Below, piece after piece: positions 51,803-59,943 of a stretch of 64,000 nucleotides of DNA. Positions within the stretch are counted from its first letter, which is position 1. Each line of letters begins with the position of its first letter. The position numbers and the translations under genes are program-made. Origin of the DNA: Hyphomicrobiaceae bacterium (GTDB lineage: Bacteria > Pseudomonadota > Alphaproteobacteria > Rhizobiales > Hyphomicrobiaceae); contig JACKJI010000009.1 of the NCBI GenBank assembly GCA_020638035.1, positions 18,930 to 82,929 on the forward strand, written 5' to 3'. The notes below the pieces were generated by a model, which was not told where the DNA came from, made no database searches, and worked only from the letters and a program-made list of their open reading frames with translations.

Positions 51803-52323
51803 GTAACGCCTAACCAAACTGGACTCGATTTCATAGTGTGGACTCGTTAGGAGGCACATTGCCGACTGCCATCCCACACCTGACGCTGCACGGCCTCGGG
51901 CCGGGCGGCGAAGGGGGCAACGGCGAACATGGATCGAATCCAACCATCACGTCGGTAGTTCTTCGATAGGCAGGTACACTAGTGTCACCAACACTGGGTG
52001 AACCAATCCCACATGTGGGAAGACGCGACCTGATGCGATGCAGCATGCTTTTGAAAACAAAAGTCTGCCCCTGTGAAGGGTTTCGGATGCCGGCCCGCCG
52101 CGCCGGTGGTCGCCGTCATCATGGGGCCGGCATCCGAAACCCTTCACAGGAACTGCCGAACGCATCTTCACGTACAGTGCGCCGCAAAACGGTTGCGTCA
52201 TGCCCGTTGCCGAAGTTGTTCCGAGAGATTGGGGGGCGGTTTCTCGTAATTCTCGCTGGTTCAGCCTATCGTATCCACGACGCATCTGTCGGAACATCGT
52301 GTGCAACCGGAACGGAATGAAGA
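51803..52323. other. Intergenic region with a long perfect inverted repeat
   Basis: 521 bp between nasS and the protease gene; no supportable frame. Its main content is the 81-bp palindromic unit at 52070-52150, listed separately. Confidence 0.45.
52070..52150. repeat. Perfect 27-bp inverted repeat with 27-bp spacer
   Basis: The left arm 52070-52096 (CCTGTGAAGGGTTTCGGATG...) and right arm 52124-52150 (...CATCCGAAACCCTTCACAGG) are exact reverse complements across all 27 bases, with a 27-nt spacer. No T-tract follows on either side, so it is not a standard terminator. It could be a cruciform, a small palindromic mobile unit or a structured RNA. Confidence 0.85.
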
Positions 52324-53055
52324 ATGCTGGAATCCATCCTGCTGACGGCAACACGGGTTCTCACATTCGCTGGACAACGACCATTGACGAATGCAAGCGG
52401 CTTCTTCTTCGAGCGCGACGGCAAGCTGTTCCTCGTAACGAGCCGGCATGTCGTGTTCGATGAGCCAAGCAAGCATTTCCCTGATCGCATCGAAATTGAA
52501 CTTCATAACGATGCAGAAAACCTGTCGGCATCAACTTACTTTTCGATTCTGCTCTACCGTCACGGCAAGGCGGCGTGGCGTCAAGGTTCAGACTCTGCAG
52601 GCGAGATTGATGTTGCTGCTATTGAATTGGACAGATTCGCACTTCCAAAGTCGGCCATCTTCAATGCGTTCTCCCCAGGGCACATTTATGGGCCGCACGA
52701 GGAAGTTGAGATCGGAAGTTCCCTTCTTGTGGTGGGCTTCCCACTAGGCTTTCACGACACGCTGCATCATATGCCTGTCGTGCGCCATGCCGCGCTGGCG
52801 TCATCATTCGGATTGCGCTTCCAAGGGGAGGGCTACTTCCTTACGGATGCCCGCACCCACAGCGGTACCAGTGGTGCGCCAGTTGTGATCAAGCATTCCC
52901 GGCTCGACAAGGTGGACAATGGGCTGCCGTGGAAACTACTCGGAGTTCATTCCGCTCGCCTGGACGTTGGAACACGCAATATCAAGATTGACGAGGCCCT
53001 CGGCCTCAACTGCGCCTGGTATGCCGACATTTTGATGACATTGACGAGGACCTGA
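52324..53055 (+). CDS. Trypsin-like serine protease
   Basis: 243 residues of a chymotrypsin-fold peptidase. Probable triad: His42 in LVTSRHVVF, Asp96 in GEIDVAAIEL, Ser183 in THSGTSGAPVV. No signal peptide or PDZ domain is seen, so it is a short, probably cytosolic member, similar to stand-alone trypsin-like proteins found in accessory regions. Preceded by the long inverted repeat and followed by a convergent GcrA-like gene. Substrate unknown. Confidence 0.83.
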   Translation: MLESILLTATRVLTFAGQRPLTNASGFFFERDGKLFLVTSRHVVFDEPSKHFPDRIEIELHNDAENLSASTYFSILLYRHGKAAWRQGSDSAGEIDVAAIELDRFALPKSAIFNAFSPGHIYGPHEEVEIGSSLLVVGFPLGFHDTLHHMPVVRHAALASSFGLRFQGEGYFLTDARTHSGTSGAPVVIKHSRLDKVDNGLPWKLLGVHSARLDVGTRNIKIDEALGLNCAWYADILMTLTRT

Positions 53056-53078
53056 CCCGGCAACGGCAACTGCGCATG

Positions 53079-53333
53079 CTAGGTGAGTGCGCGTGGTCGG
53101 TGAGGTGCGAGTCGAGGGCGCAAGGCCTGGAACGCGCGACGCATGTGCACTTCACAGTAAGGTGCGCCATCGCTTCTGTGCTTGCCGCAAAAGTGAAAAT
53201 CCTGCTGTTGGGGGTCGCCGATCGGCCAACGGCAGTCAGCTGGCATAAGCGTCTCGACCGACTTCCGCTCGTTGACCGGGATGTCAAGGTCGTCGTTCTG
53301 CGGCAGTGTCGGGGGATGTTTCTTGCTATTCAT
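53079..53333 (-). CDS. GcrA C-terminal domain-like protein lacking the DNA-binding half
   Basis: 84 residues from ATG 53333. The C-terminal part ADCRWPIGDPQQQDFHFCGKHRSDGAPYCEVHMRRAFQ matches the sigma70-binding end of the alphaproteobacterial cell-cycle factor GcrA (CRWPIGDP...FxFCG...PYCxxHxxxAY). The N-terminal GcrA helix-turn-helix is absent; instead there is a short polar lead (MNSKKHPPTLPQNDDLDIPVNERK). It might compete for RNA polymerase binding, or be a separate small zinc-binding protein. Converges on the protease gene. Confidence 0.68.
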   Translation of the reverse strand: MNSKKHPPTLPQNDDLDIPVNERKSVETLMPADCRWPIGDPQQQDFHFCGKHRSDGAPYCEVHMRRAFQALRPRLAPHRPRALT

Positions 53334-53494
53334 AATGCAGCATACACCAAAGCGAAGCGACAAGCGTGCGACTACTTGGAGCAGTGACGATCAAGCCCAA
53401 GCGGAGCGGATTACACTGCTAGACTGTCACCCTTTGCGTGTCATTGAGGCGGCGACGATATCGCACCAAGGGTCTCAGCCGCCGCCCGATCAGC

Positions 53495-53710
53495 TTAATG
53501 AAGTGTTACAAAGCCAGCAGTTGCACCGTTGAAATGCGAGCGTTCCAGATCATCGAGGAAGGCATTCAATTCGCGTGTGTTCATGTGGCGGACGTCGTAC
53601 CACCGACCGAGGCTCTCGACGACGATGCAATCGCACATGGTCGGCGTGGGCTCATCCTTGAGAAATGATGCCTCGGCCTCGGTTATGGAAATGGCCTTGT
53701 GATATCTCAT
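53495..53710 (-). CDS. Small hypothetical protein
   Basis: 71 residues with balanced composition (MRYHKAISITEAEASFLKDE..., RWYDVRHMNTRELNAFLDDLERSHFNGA). No ribosome site and no recognised family. Kept as a weak candidate because its amino-acid use is unlike shadow frames. Confidence 0.4.
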   Translation of the reverse strand: MRYHKAISITEAEASFLKDEPTPTMCDCIVVESLGRWYDVRHMNTRELNAFLDDLERSHFNGATAGFVTLH

Positions 53711-53993
53711 GGAACAGCGTTAGCACGCCGCAACTGCACCGTCGATACGCTGGTCGACACGCCTTAGGAAGACGATTCCGTGTGCCACGCTCAACTGGCG
53801 CTGCGCCCTTGTGTGAACACATAGTAGTCTCTATATGTAGCTCATCGAATCTGCTGGACACACTGTCCGCTTTGCACTGACCAAGTCAGGCGCGCGTTCA
53901 AAAAACCCCGCACATATCGAAAAAGCAGGATGACTGCGCGCATCAAGGCGAGCGGTCATCCGTGAGCATTCATTGCCATATCAAGGACATCTC

Positions 53994-54203
53994 ATGGACA
54001 AGGGTACCGTCAAGTTCTTCAATCATCAGAAGGGCTTTGGCTTCATCGCTCCTGACAACGGAGGCAAGGACGTCTTCGTTCACGTTTCTGCACTGGAGCG
54101 CGCCGGTGTGCACAACTTGGCCGAAGGGCAAAAGGTCAGCTACACAACCGAAGAGGACCGGCGCTCCGGCAAGATCGCAGTTGCGTCGATCGAGCTGGCG
54201 TAA
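53994..54203 (+). CDS. cspA: Cold-shock protein (CspA family)
   Basis: 69 residues: MDKGTVKFFNHQKGFGFIAPDNGGKDVFVHVSALERAGV, with both RNA-binding motifs KGFGFI and VFVHVSA. ATG 53994 gives the normal family length; an upstream in-frame ATG would add seven atypical residues. The long gene-free stretch upstream (about 280 bp) is normal for a csp 5' leader. A strong terminator follows. Confidence 0.95.
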   Translation: MDKGTVKFFNHQKGFGFIAPDNGGKDVFVHVSALERAGVHNLAEGQKVSYTTEEDRRSGKIAVASIELA

Positions 54204-54232
54204 GCGTTGTGCTCGCCAGCTTCAACTCATGG

Positions 54233-54260
54233 AGAGCCACCCCGACAAGGGGTGGCTCTT
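54233..54260 (+). terminator. Rho-independent terminator of cspA
   Basis: AGAGCCACCCC/GGGGTGGCTCT, an 11-bp perfect stem with loop GACAA, followed by TATTGCTT. It lies 30 bp after the cspA stop. Confidence 0.85.
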
Positions 54261-54331
54261 ATTGCTTGCGCATGAACCGTCTCGAATTCGCGGTACGGTT
54301 TTCCGAAATCCTACGGCCGCAGGAGGCGAAC

Positions 54332-54532
54332 ATGGCACTCCATCGCTACAAAATCGGGCAGGCTTTGAATTTTTCACCAGGACGCATGGGGCATATGCAG
54401 GCAGACCGCACGTGCAAGGTCACACGACTATTGCCGGCCGATGAAAGCGGCGTTCCTCAATATCGCATTCAATGCACCTCAGAGCCCGTTGAACGTGTTG
54501 CCAACGAGAATTCGCTCACTCGCAAGGCTTGA
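54332..54532 (+). CDS. Small conserved hypothetical protein
   Basis: 66 residues from ATG 54332 behind GGAGGCGAAC, a strong site. The sequence MALHRYKIGQALNFSPGRMG...CKVTRLLPADESGVPQYRIQCTSEPVERVANENSL reads as a short beta-rich SH3-like domain seen in small Rhizobiales proteins of unknown role (layout known from memory). No signal or membrane segment. Confidence 0.68.
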   Translation: MALHRYKIGQALNFSPGRMGHMQADRTCKVTRLLPADESGVPQYRIQCTSEPVERVANENSLTRKA

Positions 54533-54883
54533 AAGGCGCCATGTCGATTTACCCTGATCGAGGGGCTTGCGTGACGAATTGAACGGTAAGACCTCAAGAG
54601 CACCGGGGGGCGTCGCTACCACTGCAGTGAGCGAGTTCGGCTGCAATGTTACTTGCATTTGTTGCCTTCCGCCGAATTTCGAACCGTTACACGACAAATC
54701 ATGGTAGTTTGAAAAACTTCGTCGATGCGCGGCAGCCGAAACTGCATTCTTCTTATCAGATGTTAGTCTCAGCCAACATCATAGAATAGCGAAGAGCCGC
54801 ACAGACCTGCCCCTGATGCTGGGCAGTAAAAGCAGTCGCTGGTCCAAGCGACTGGACACGGGCCACAGCCTAGAAAGATCAAT
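54533..54883. other. Intergenic upstream of the zinc-ribbon gene
   Basis: 351 bp, no supportable frame. Nothing recognised. Confidence 0.35.
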
Positions 54884-55135
54884 ATGTCCGATGCCTTGAC
54901 CTGCGCGCGAACGGCGCGCGGAACGAAACGCCGTTGTCCGTCTTGTGAGAGGCCGTTCTACGATCTTGAACGCGCGAATGTCGCATGCCCTTACTGTGGT
55001 GAGGCAGTTAGGCCAGTCAACCGAGGCAAGCCCGACGCAACCGTTGGCAAGCAACAACGCAACCGCGTGAAGTGGGCGATTTCAGCGCCAATTGAACCAA
55101 CCGAAACGCACGAGCTGGCTGCCAACGATGATTGA
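54884..55135 (+). CDS. FYDL-type zinc-ribbon protein (TIGR02300-like)
   Basis: 83 residues. RGTKRRCPSCERPFYDLERANVACPYCGEAV contains two CPxC knuckles and the FYDL motif, characteristic of a small alphaproteobacterial zinc-ribbon family whose longer members have a very acidic C-terminus. Here the tail is short and only mildly charged (PIEPTETHELAANDD). Function unknown. The next gene starts 47 bp downstream, so they may be co-transcribed. Confidence 0.75.
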   Translation: MSDALTCARTARGTKRRCPSCERPFYDLERANVACPYCGEAVRPVNRGKPDATVGKQQRNRVKWAISAPIEPTETHELAANDD

Positions 55136-55182
55136 GCGGGGATGTGATTGTTCGAGCGAACAACTGCATTCAGGAGATCCAA

Positions 55183-55962
55183 ATGGCACGTTTCACTATC
55201 GCTGGGACGGCCAGCGTTTGGTTGTTGGTCGTCGGTTCTATGTATTGTTGCGCGGGCACTGTTCGAAGCGGACCTGCTGAAGGCGATATACCGGTGAACG
55301 CTGTGTCACGCAGCTACGGTGCGGGGTGGACTTGCGCGAAAGGATTTCGACGTCAAGACGACCAATGCGACGCCATCAAACTTCCTTTAAATGCCTATTT
55401 CACCAGATCGTCGTACGGCACGGGGTGGGATTGCAGGCATGGATACTATGTCGATGGAGATCACTGCAGCGCCATAGTTGTTCCTGAGAACGGCTACCTC
55501 GACGGTTCGCAATACAGCGACGGATGGCGTTGCCATCGAGGTTATTCAAAAATAGACGGCAGGTGCATTGCCATCGTCGTTCCGAAAAACGCATTTCTGT
55601 CTGATTCTGCCTATGGCAGAGGCTGGGAGTGCGAGCGAGGTTATCGCCTATCTCCTTCCGGTTGTGATCTGATAGTCATCCCGGCAAATGCCTACGCTGA
55701 CTCAAGAGGGTATGGGCCTGGATGGCGATGCAAGCGCGGGTACATTCAATCCGATGATCTGTGCGTACAGATTCACATTCCCCAGAATGCGTACCTCGTA
55801 ACGGATGGCAATGATTGGAAATGTGATCGCGGATATCGCAGGAACGGAAACGCTTGCGATACGGTTGTCCTGCCGGAAAACTCATACTTGAGTCGATCAG
55901 GCGACGGCTGGGCTTGCCAGAGGCCTTACCGGATTCGTGGTGACCAGTGCATCGAGCCCTAG
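55183..55962 (+). CDS. Secreted protein with seven GWxCxRGY...C repeats
   Basis: 259 residues from ATG 55183 behind AGGAG. An N-terminal hydrophobic signal (FTIAGTASVWLLVVGSMYCC) is followed by seven repeats of about 30-33 residues with consensus I-V-x-P-x-N-A-Y-L-x4-x-Y-G-x-G-W-x-C-x-R-G-Y-x3-x-G-x-x-C, for example ENGYLDGSQYSDGWRCHRGY. Each repeat carries two Cys, likely forming a disulfide, giving a string of small knots. This looks like a surface or adhesin-type protein. No database family was recognised with certainty. Confidence 0.8.
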   Translation: MARFTIAGTASVWLLVVGSMYCCAGTVRSGPAEGDIPVNAVSRSYGAGWTCAKGFRRQDDQCDAIKLPLNAYFTRSSYGTGWDCRHGYYVDGDHCSAIVVPENGYLDGSQYSDGWRCHRGYSKIDGRCIAIVVPKNAFLSDSAYGRGWECERGYRLSPSGCDLIVIPANAYADSRGYGPGWRCKRGYIQSDDLCVQIHIPQNAYLVTDGNDWKCDRGYRRNGNACDTVVLPENSYLSRSGDGWACQRPYRIRGDQCIEP

Positions 55963-56011
55963 CGAGGCGGGGCACGGCTCGTCGACACTGGCCGGAATTC
56001 CCACATTATCA

Positions 56012-56236
56012 TTAGATTGTGGCCGGATACGTCAGTGACGCGGGGATCTGCTTGTGCAATCGGCCGGAACAGTTGGCAACGTAGAGTGTGGCGCGCCGAG
56101 AAAGAGCGTGCGCACGCGCAAAAGCCAATCCGTGCGCCCGCATCTTGAATGACAGTCTGGGCAGGCTTCTTCTGCCGCCTCCGACGACCCACCAGCCATC
56201 CTTGCCTTGCGTCAGCGTTACTGGATTGGTTTTCAT
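56012..56236 (-). CDS. Small DUF2188-like protein
   Basis: 74 residues from ATG 56236 behind GGAGCC. GKDGWWVVGGGRRSLPRLSFKMRAHGLAFARAHALSRRATLYVAN...QIPASLTYPA follows the DUF2188 pattern (a GW-x-V strand, a helix with A-x-x-x-A-R, a short strand, and a final R/Q-I-x-x-x-x-x-Y). No function known. Confidence 0.6.
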   Translation of the reverse strand: MKTNPVTLTQGKDGWWVVGGGRRSLPRLSFKMRAHGLAFARAHALSRRATLYVANCSGRLHKQIPASLTYPATI

Positions 56237-56271
56237 CTTTGGCTCCAACATCGCTCCCAGAGTGACCAGCG

Positions 56272-56403
56272 CTAGTAGGCGGTAACGCCGAACACCACCA
56301 GCACAATCATCGAAAAAGCCGAGGCAGTTGCGAGCGCCCAACCAAGCAAGATCAAACGCTGCATTTGAGCGCTTGAAGGGTGCGAAATGGCATAATTTGA
56401 CAT
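56272..56403 (-). CDS. Small single-pass membrane protein
   Basis: 43 residues from ATG 56403 behind AGGAACAACCG. MSNYAISHPSSAQMQR is followed by one hydrophobic helix (LILLGWALATASAFSMIVLVVFG). Same strand as the DUF2188-like gene, 35 bp away, so possibly one transcript. Confidence 0.55.
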   Translation of the reverse strand: MSNYAISHPSSAQMQRLILLGWALATASAFSMIVLVVFGVTAY

Positions 56404-56865
56404 CGGTTGTTCCTGACAAATGTTTTGCGCGACCGCATTGAAGGATTTCGTTGATCGAGCCATGCAGAGCCGATCGATCAAAATCCTTTAGCGTAGACGC
56501 GGATCAAGTGTGAGCTGCTGGCCGTGAAGGAGTGGCACAGCTTTCCTGGCTCAAAGAATGTTGCTGAACCGGATTGCAATTAGCGCGGCGGCTATGCGCG
56601 AACCTTCTTATGCGCGGCGATTATCCATAATCGCTCCAAGCCATCCAAAAGCCAACCTACGCGCTCTTGGTCGTGAAGTCGACGGCGATTCCTTCTCCGC
56701 TCATCACGTTTAATTGCGTCGTCTCGGTAAAGCCTCGTGGATTGACGATGCGGCTTGGGCGGATGGATGACCGCGGATTTGTTAACGACCTTGAGTTAGC
56801 CTGTTGTGTTACCCGCAGAGGCTGGTGGCAGGAAATCGGCGACGACGGCGCCTGCGGAGAAAAAT
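56404..56865. other. Intergenic region
   Basis: 462 bp. Frames on both strands have shadow composition. Nothing supported. Confidence 0.35.
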
Positions 56866-57069
56866 ATGACAACTTTCCTGATTTGGCTTGCGGGAGCGGC
56901 TCTTGTTGTCGCCTGCTTGGCGTTTACCTTTCACCGCACGAATGCGTCACAAGATCGTCGTGCAGCAGAGTTCGCAACAAAGCGTGCGCGGTTCGCCCGC
57001 GCGCCAGTTGTTCCCGAAGTCGGCGACACATTCAAGCGTCGTCCCAAGGTCGCCTTCGGTCGTCGTTGA
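56866..57069 (+). CDS. Small membrane protein, N-terminal anchor
   Basis: 67 residues from ATG 56866 behind GGAGAAAAAT. MTTFLIWLAGAALVVACLAFTF is a transmembrane anchor or signal; the remainder is Arg/Lys-rich (DRRAAEFATKRARFARA...KRRPKVAFGRR). No family recognised. Confidence 0.55.
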   Translation: MTTFLIWLAGAALVVACLAFTFHRTNASQDRRAAEFATKRARFARAPVVPEVGDTFKRRPKVAFGRR

Positions 57070-57439
57070 TACCTTGTCGATCGCGATGCGCTGGCATATC
57101 AGGCAGGAACGGTCCTCATCGTCATGTTCAACTCGCGGCGCCACAGCGTGAACGGGTTCCGAGCCGTCAATCGTTTCGGGGAACGCGAACGTCTGATCCT
57201 ATAGAGCGCGCTCGACCATCTCTTCCCCTTATGCTGCGACTGCTCAGGACGGCTTAGGGTCAGACTCGACGGTCGGTAACCATCTCACGGAAGATCTGGT
57301 CCGAAACCTGGCGTCAGAACAGCGAGTTGCCGCTGCAGGCTTGGCTTCAGCACTCGGGTTCCCCAGCGCGGACCACAACCTGCCAATTCTTGTATTGCCG
57401 ATCACAGCCGAACTTCGGCGTTGCGGCAAAGGCAAACGC
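57070..57439. other. Degraded sequence ahead of the recombinase remnant
   Basis: 370 bp with no intact frame; probably the decayed upstream part of the recombinase gene. Not readable with confidence. Confidence 0.3.
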
Positions 57440-57796
57440 ATGATCATCGGCGAATCCATGGCAGAAACGATCGATCCGACATTGGTGCGGCTGATCCAGG
57501 AGGCTTTCGCCATCCGCGGTGCCGTTTTGGCCGATACGCGCGAGACACTGAACGAGATCACGGCGCGTCGCGGCGGGAGCAACGGCTATCTCACTGCTCT
57601 GATGCGCTTCACATACCTCGCACCGAGCATCATTGACGATACCCGGCGCGGTCGGCAGCCGCCGGAGCTGAGCGCGAAGCGGCTGTTGAGAACTTCGGCC
57701 GGCCTGCCCCTCGATTGGCCGTCTCAGCGTGCGCACCTGAAGTTCGCCTCGGGGGCAGCCAGTCGCGAAGAGAGAAATTCGACCCGCCCCCAATAG
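57440..57796 (+). pseudogene. Serine site-specific recombinase, C-terminal remnant
   Basis: About 118 residues: ETIDPTLVRLIQEAFAIRGAVL, ETLNEITARRGGSNGYLTALMRFTYLAPSIIDDTRRGRQPPELSAKRLLRTSAGLPLDWPSQRAHLKF. This is the usual tail of resolvase/large serine recombinases (HTH, LAPdIv..i..GrQP.eLta.rLl...LPLdW..Q...lgf). The catalytic N-terminal domain and zinc-ribbon region are missing or unreadable upstream. It lies 158 bp from tRNA-Gln. Confidence 0.68.
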
Positions 57797-57954
57797 CCGC
57801 GTCTGAGATATAGGGTCCCGGCCGGCCTCCGTCGGACGCCATTGCCGTCTCTGGCCCAGGCCCAGCAACCGCTATAACGACACCCCACGGAAATAGCGCC
57901 ACTTTTGGCGAGCCCAGACACAGGCGGCAGATTCCCTGAAATCGACGGAATGGC

Positions 57955-58029
57955 TGGCTGGGGCGGGAGGGTTCGAACCTCCGCATGGCGGAATCAAAAT
58001 CCGCTGCCTTACCACTTGGCTACGCCCCA
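57955..58029 (-). tRNA. tRNA-Gln (UUG)
   Basis: 75 nt on the minus strand: acceptor TGGGGCG/CGCCCCA, discriminator G, encoded CCA (57955-57957), T-arm GGTTCGAACCC, anticodon loop with TTG (plus-strand CAA at 57995-57997). A typical alphaproteobacterial tRNA-Gln. Confidence 0.93.
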
Positions 58030-58720
58030 ACAGCACCGGCCCGGTATGGTCGCCGGCGCAGCGCGGGCGCACCATAATCGAGCACCCCCCGACCGGCAAT
58101 CCCCGACAGCAAGCCGCAGGCAAAAGCTCCTGGATACGCTTGCGCATACCCCAGGAAGGCTTCCCCGTGGCCAGCCGTGATCAAGAATCGAGGAGGCCAG
58201 AACAGGCAGATTCAATCAACTCCTCGATCACACAGGGACAGCACCGATGTCGCCATCGTCGGCTTTCTCAAGCAGTCCCGCCGGATAATTGCCCTGACAA
58301 CCTGGCTTGCACGGACTGTCGCAGTCGCGATATCGCAGAACCACAGAGGAGATCGGCACGGCATCGGCGACATGGATAGGAGACTGGACCCAATCCTGCC
58401 CAGGTCCTGGGCATGCTACCCGGCTGCTCGTGACATGGCGATCCACCGCGTGCCGCAAAAACAAGCACACAATTCGCGGAACGATCCCCGAATCCAGGCG
58501 TTGAGTACCAGCCACATAATGGTCAGGCGCCACTGCGCGATGGAGCCACGTGCCCGCCGTCACGGCAATACCGCAACACGGCCACCCGAGCCGACGTCCT
58601 GCCCCCAGGCCTGTTCCGCTTTTGATCCGTCTTGCTGAGGTTTGCCTTGACGGTCGCGAGCGGCTAGGTTTCGCCACCCTCGCTCTTGCGAATATATCCG
58701 TGTCCAACCGGAGCCACACG
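58030..58720. other. Gene-free region between tRNA-Gln and sodB
   Basis: 691 bp. The frame of sodB stays open upstream to 58550 but that part (QHGHPSRRPAPRPVPLL) has no homology and no ribosome site. It should hold promoters for tRNA-Gln and sodB. Nothing else recognised. Confidence 0.4.
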
Positions 58721-59323
58721 ATGACATTCAAGCTTCCCGAACTTCCCTATGCCTACGAGTCTCTGGCCCCCTACATGTCCGCCGAGACACTCCAGTTTCA
58801 TCACGATAAGCATCATCAGGCCTACGTCGACCAGGCCAACAATCTCGCTGGTGAAGGCTCCAAGTATGCCGGCAAGTCGATCGAGCAGATCTGCCAGGAG
58901 GCATTCGCCGCCAAGGACCAGCCGGTGATCAACAATGTCGGCCAGCACTACAATCACATCCACTTCTGGCAGTGGATGAAGAAGGGCGGCGGCGGCAACA
59001 AGCTGCCCGGATCGATCGAGAAGCTCGTCACAGCCTACGGCGGCTACGACAAGATGCGCGCCGACTTCATCGAAGCCGGCAAGACCCAATTCGGCTCGGG
59101 CTGGGCATGGTTGGCCCTGAAGGACGGCAAGCTCGTGGTCATGAAGACGCCCAACGGCGAGAACCCGCTGATGCACGGCGCCAGCCCGATCCTCGGCTGC
59201 GACGTCTGGGAACACAGCTATTACATCGATTATCGCAATGCGCGGCCGAAGTACCTGGAAGCCTTTGTCGACAATCTCATCAACTGGGACCACGTCGCCG
59301 CCCTCGCCGAAGGCAAGGTCTGA
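58721..59323 (+). CDS. sodB: Superoxide dismutase, Fe/Mn family
   Basis: 200 residues from ATG 58721. Metal ligands visible: His27 (LQFHHDKHHQAY), the second His in NHIHFWQWM, and Asp and His in DVWEHSYYIDYRNARPKYLEAF. The middle QFGSGWAWLALKDGKLVVMKTPNGENPL and KGGGGNKLPG are typical of alphaproteobacterial Fe-type SodB. It dismutates superoxide in the cytosol. GGAG at 58711 precedes the start. A 14-bp stem terminator follows. Confidence 0.95.
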   Translation: MTFKLPELPYAYESLAPYMSAETLQFHHDKHHQAYVDQANNLAGEGSKYAGKSIEQICQEAFAAKDQPVINNVGQHYNHIHFWQWMKKGGGGNKLPGSIEKLVTAYGGYDKMRADFIEAGKTQFGSGWAWLALKDGKLVVMKTPNGENPLMHGASPILGCDVWEHSYYIDYRNARPKYLEAFVDNLINWDHVAALAEGKV

Positions 59324-59349
59324 GGCTTCGACCGAATAACCGACATGGA

Positions 59350-59382
59350 GAAAGGCCGCCTGCACGTCGCAGGCGGCCTTTC
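59350..59382 (+). terminator. Terminator between sodB and cytochrome c gene
   Basis: GAAAGGCCGCCTGC/GCAGGCGGCCTTTC, a 14-bp perfect stem with loop ACGTC. T-rich sequence on the plus side (CCACTTTTCC). It may serve both convergent genes. Confidence 0.85.
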
Positions 59383-59456
59383 CACTTTTCCGTGGTGCCA
59401 CGAAGCCATACGCGGCACACCCAACGATGCGCGGACAAGACCCTGTGCGCGGCTAC

Positions 59457-59828
59457 CTACTTCCCAGACGGCGCTAGGCTGTCGAGATGAGCGATGATCC
59501 TCGATCTCTGCGGGCTCGAATACGAACACCGGCATGTCAGGATGGCCTGAGACGATGCCTTCCGACAGCGCCTCGGCAGATCTCGCTGGGGTGGCGCTGT
59601 AACGACGTCGCGGAACGGTGGCGCTTTCTCATGCGGGCTCTTGTCGTCCATGCCGATGGCATGGCAGCGCGCGCACTTCTCCTGCACGATCTTCAGCCCG
59701 GCTTCGGCGAGTTTGGCCTGCTCGGCCTCATCGCCTGTGCGCTCAGCCACGACAATCGTCGGCAGTGCAAGGACAGCCGCGACAAAACACGCACCCACCA
59801 CGGTCGCCGTGACGAACAATCGTTTCAT
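59457..59828 (-). CDS. Exported monohaem cytochrome c with an internally frameshifted segment
   Basis: 123 residues from ATG 59828. Signal peptide MKRLFVTATVVGACFVAAVL, then KIVQEKCARCHAIGMDDKSPHEKAPPFRDVV with haem motif CARCH. After that the reading frame translates to Arg/Ser/Cys-rich sequence (PPQRDLPRRCRKASSQAILTCRC) before regaining sense in IIAHLDSLAPSGK. The other frame encodes AEALSEGIVSGHPDMPVFVFEPAEIED, which is the expected cytochrome sequence including the axial Met. Two opposite indels, roughly 80-100 bp apart, explain this. As read, the protein lacks the Met ligand. Confidence 0.7.
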   Translation of the reverse strand: MKRLFVTATVVGACFVAAVLALPTIVVAERTGDEAEQAKLAEAGLKIVQEKCARCHAIGMDDKSPHEKAPPFRDVVTAPPQRDLPRRCRKASSQAILTCRCSYSSPQRSRIIAHLDSLAPSGK

Positions 59829-59943
59829 GTAACGCCTCGCATTGGCCATTGCCGCACGGACGAGAATGCACCGCGGCTGGTCCAACGTAACCTTGCCACT
59901 TCGCCGCGCACTGCGCACTTGTCACCGCGCTCCGGCCGCCGCC

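Noticed and set aside
58550..58720. 57-residue N-terminal extension of SodB
   Set aside because: No homology, Pro/Arg-rich, and no ribosome site; ATG 58721 gives the family length.
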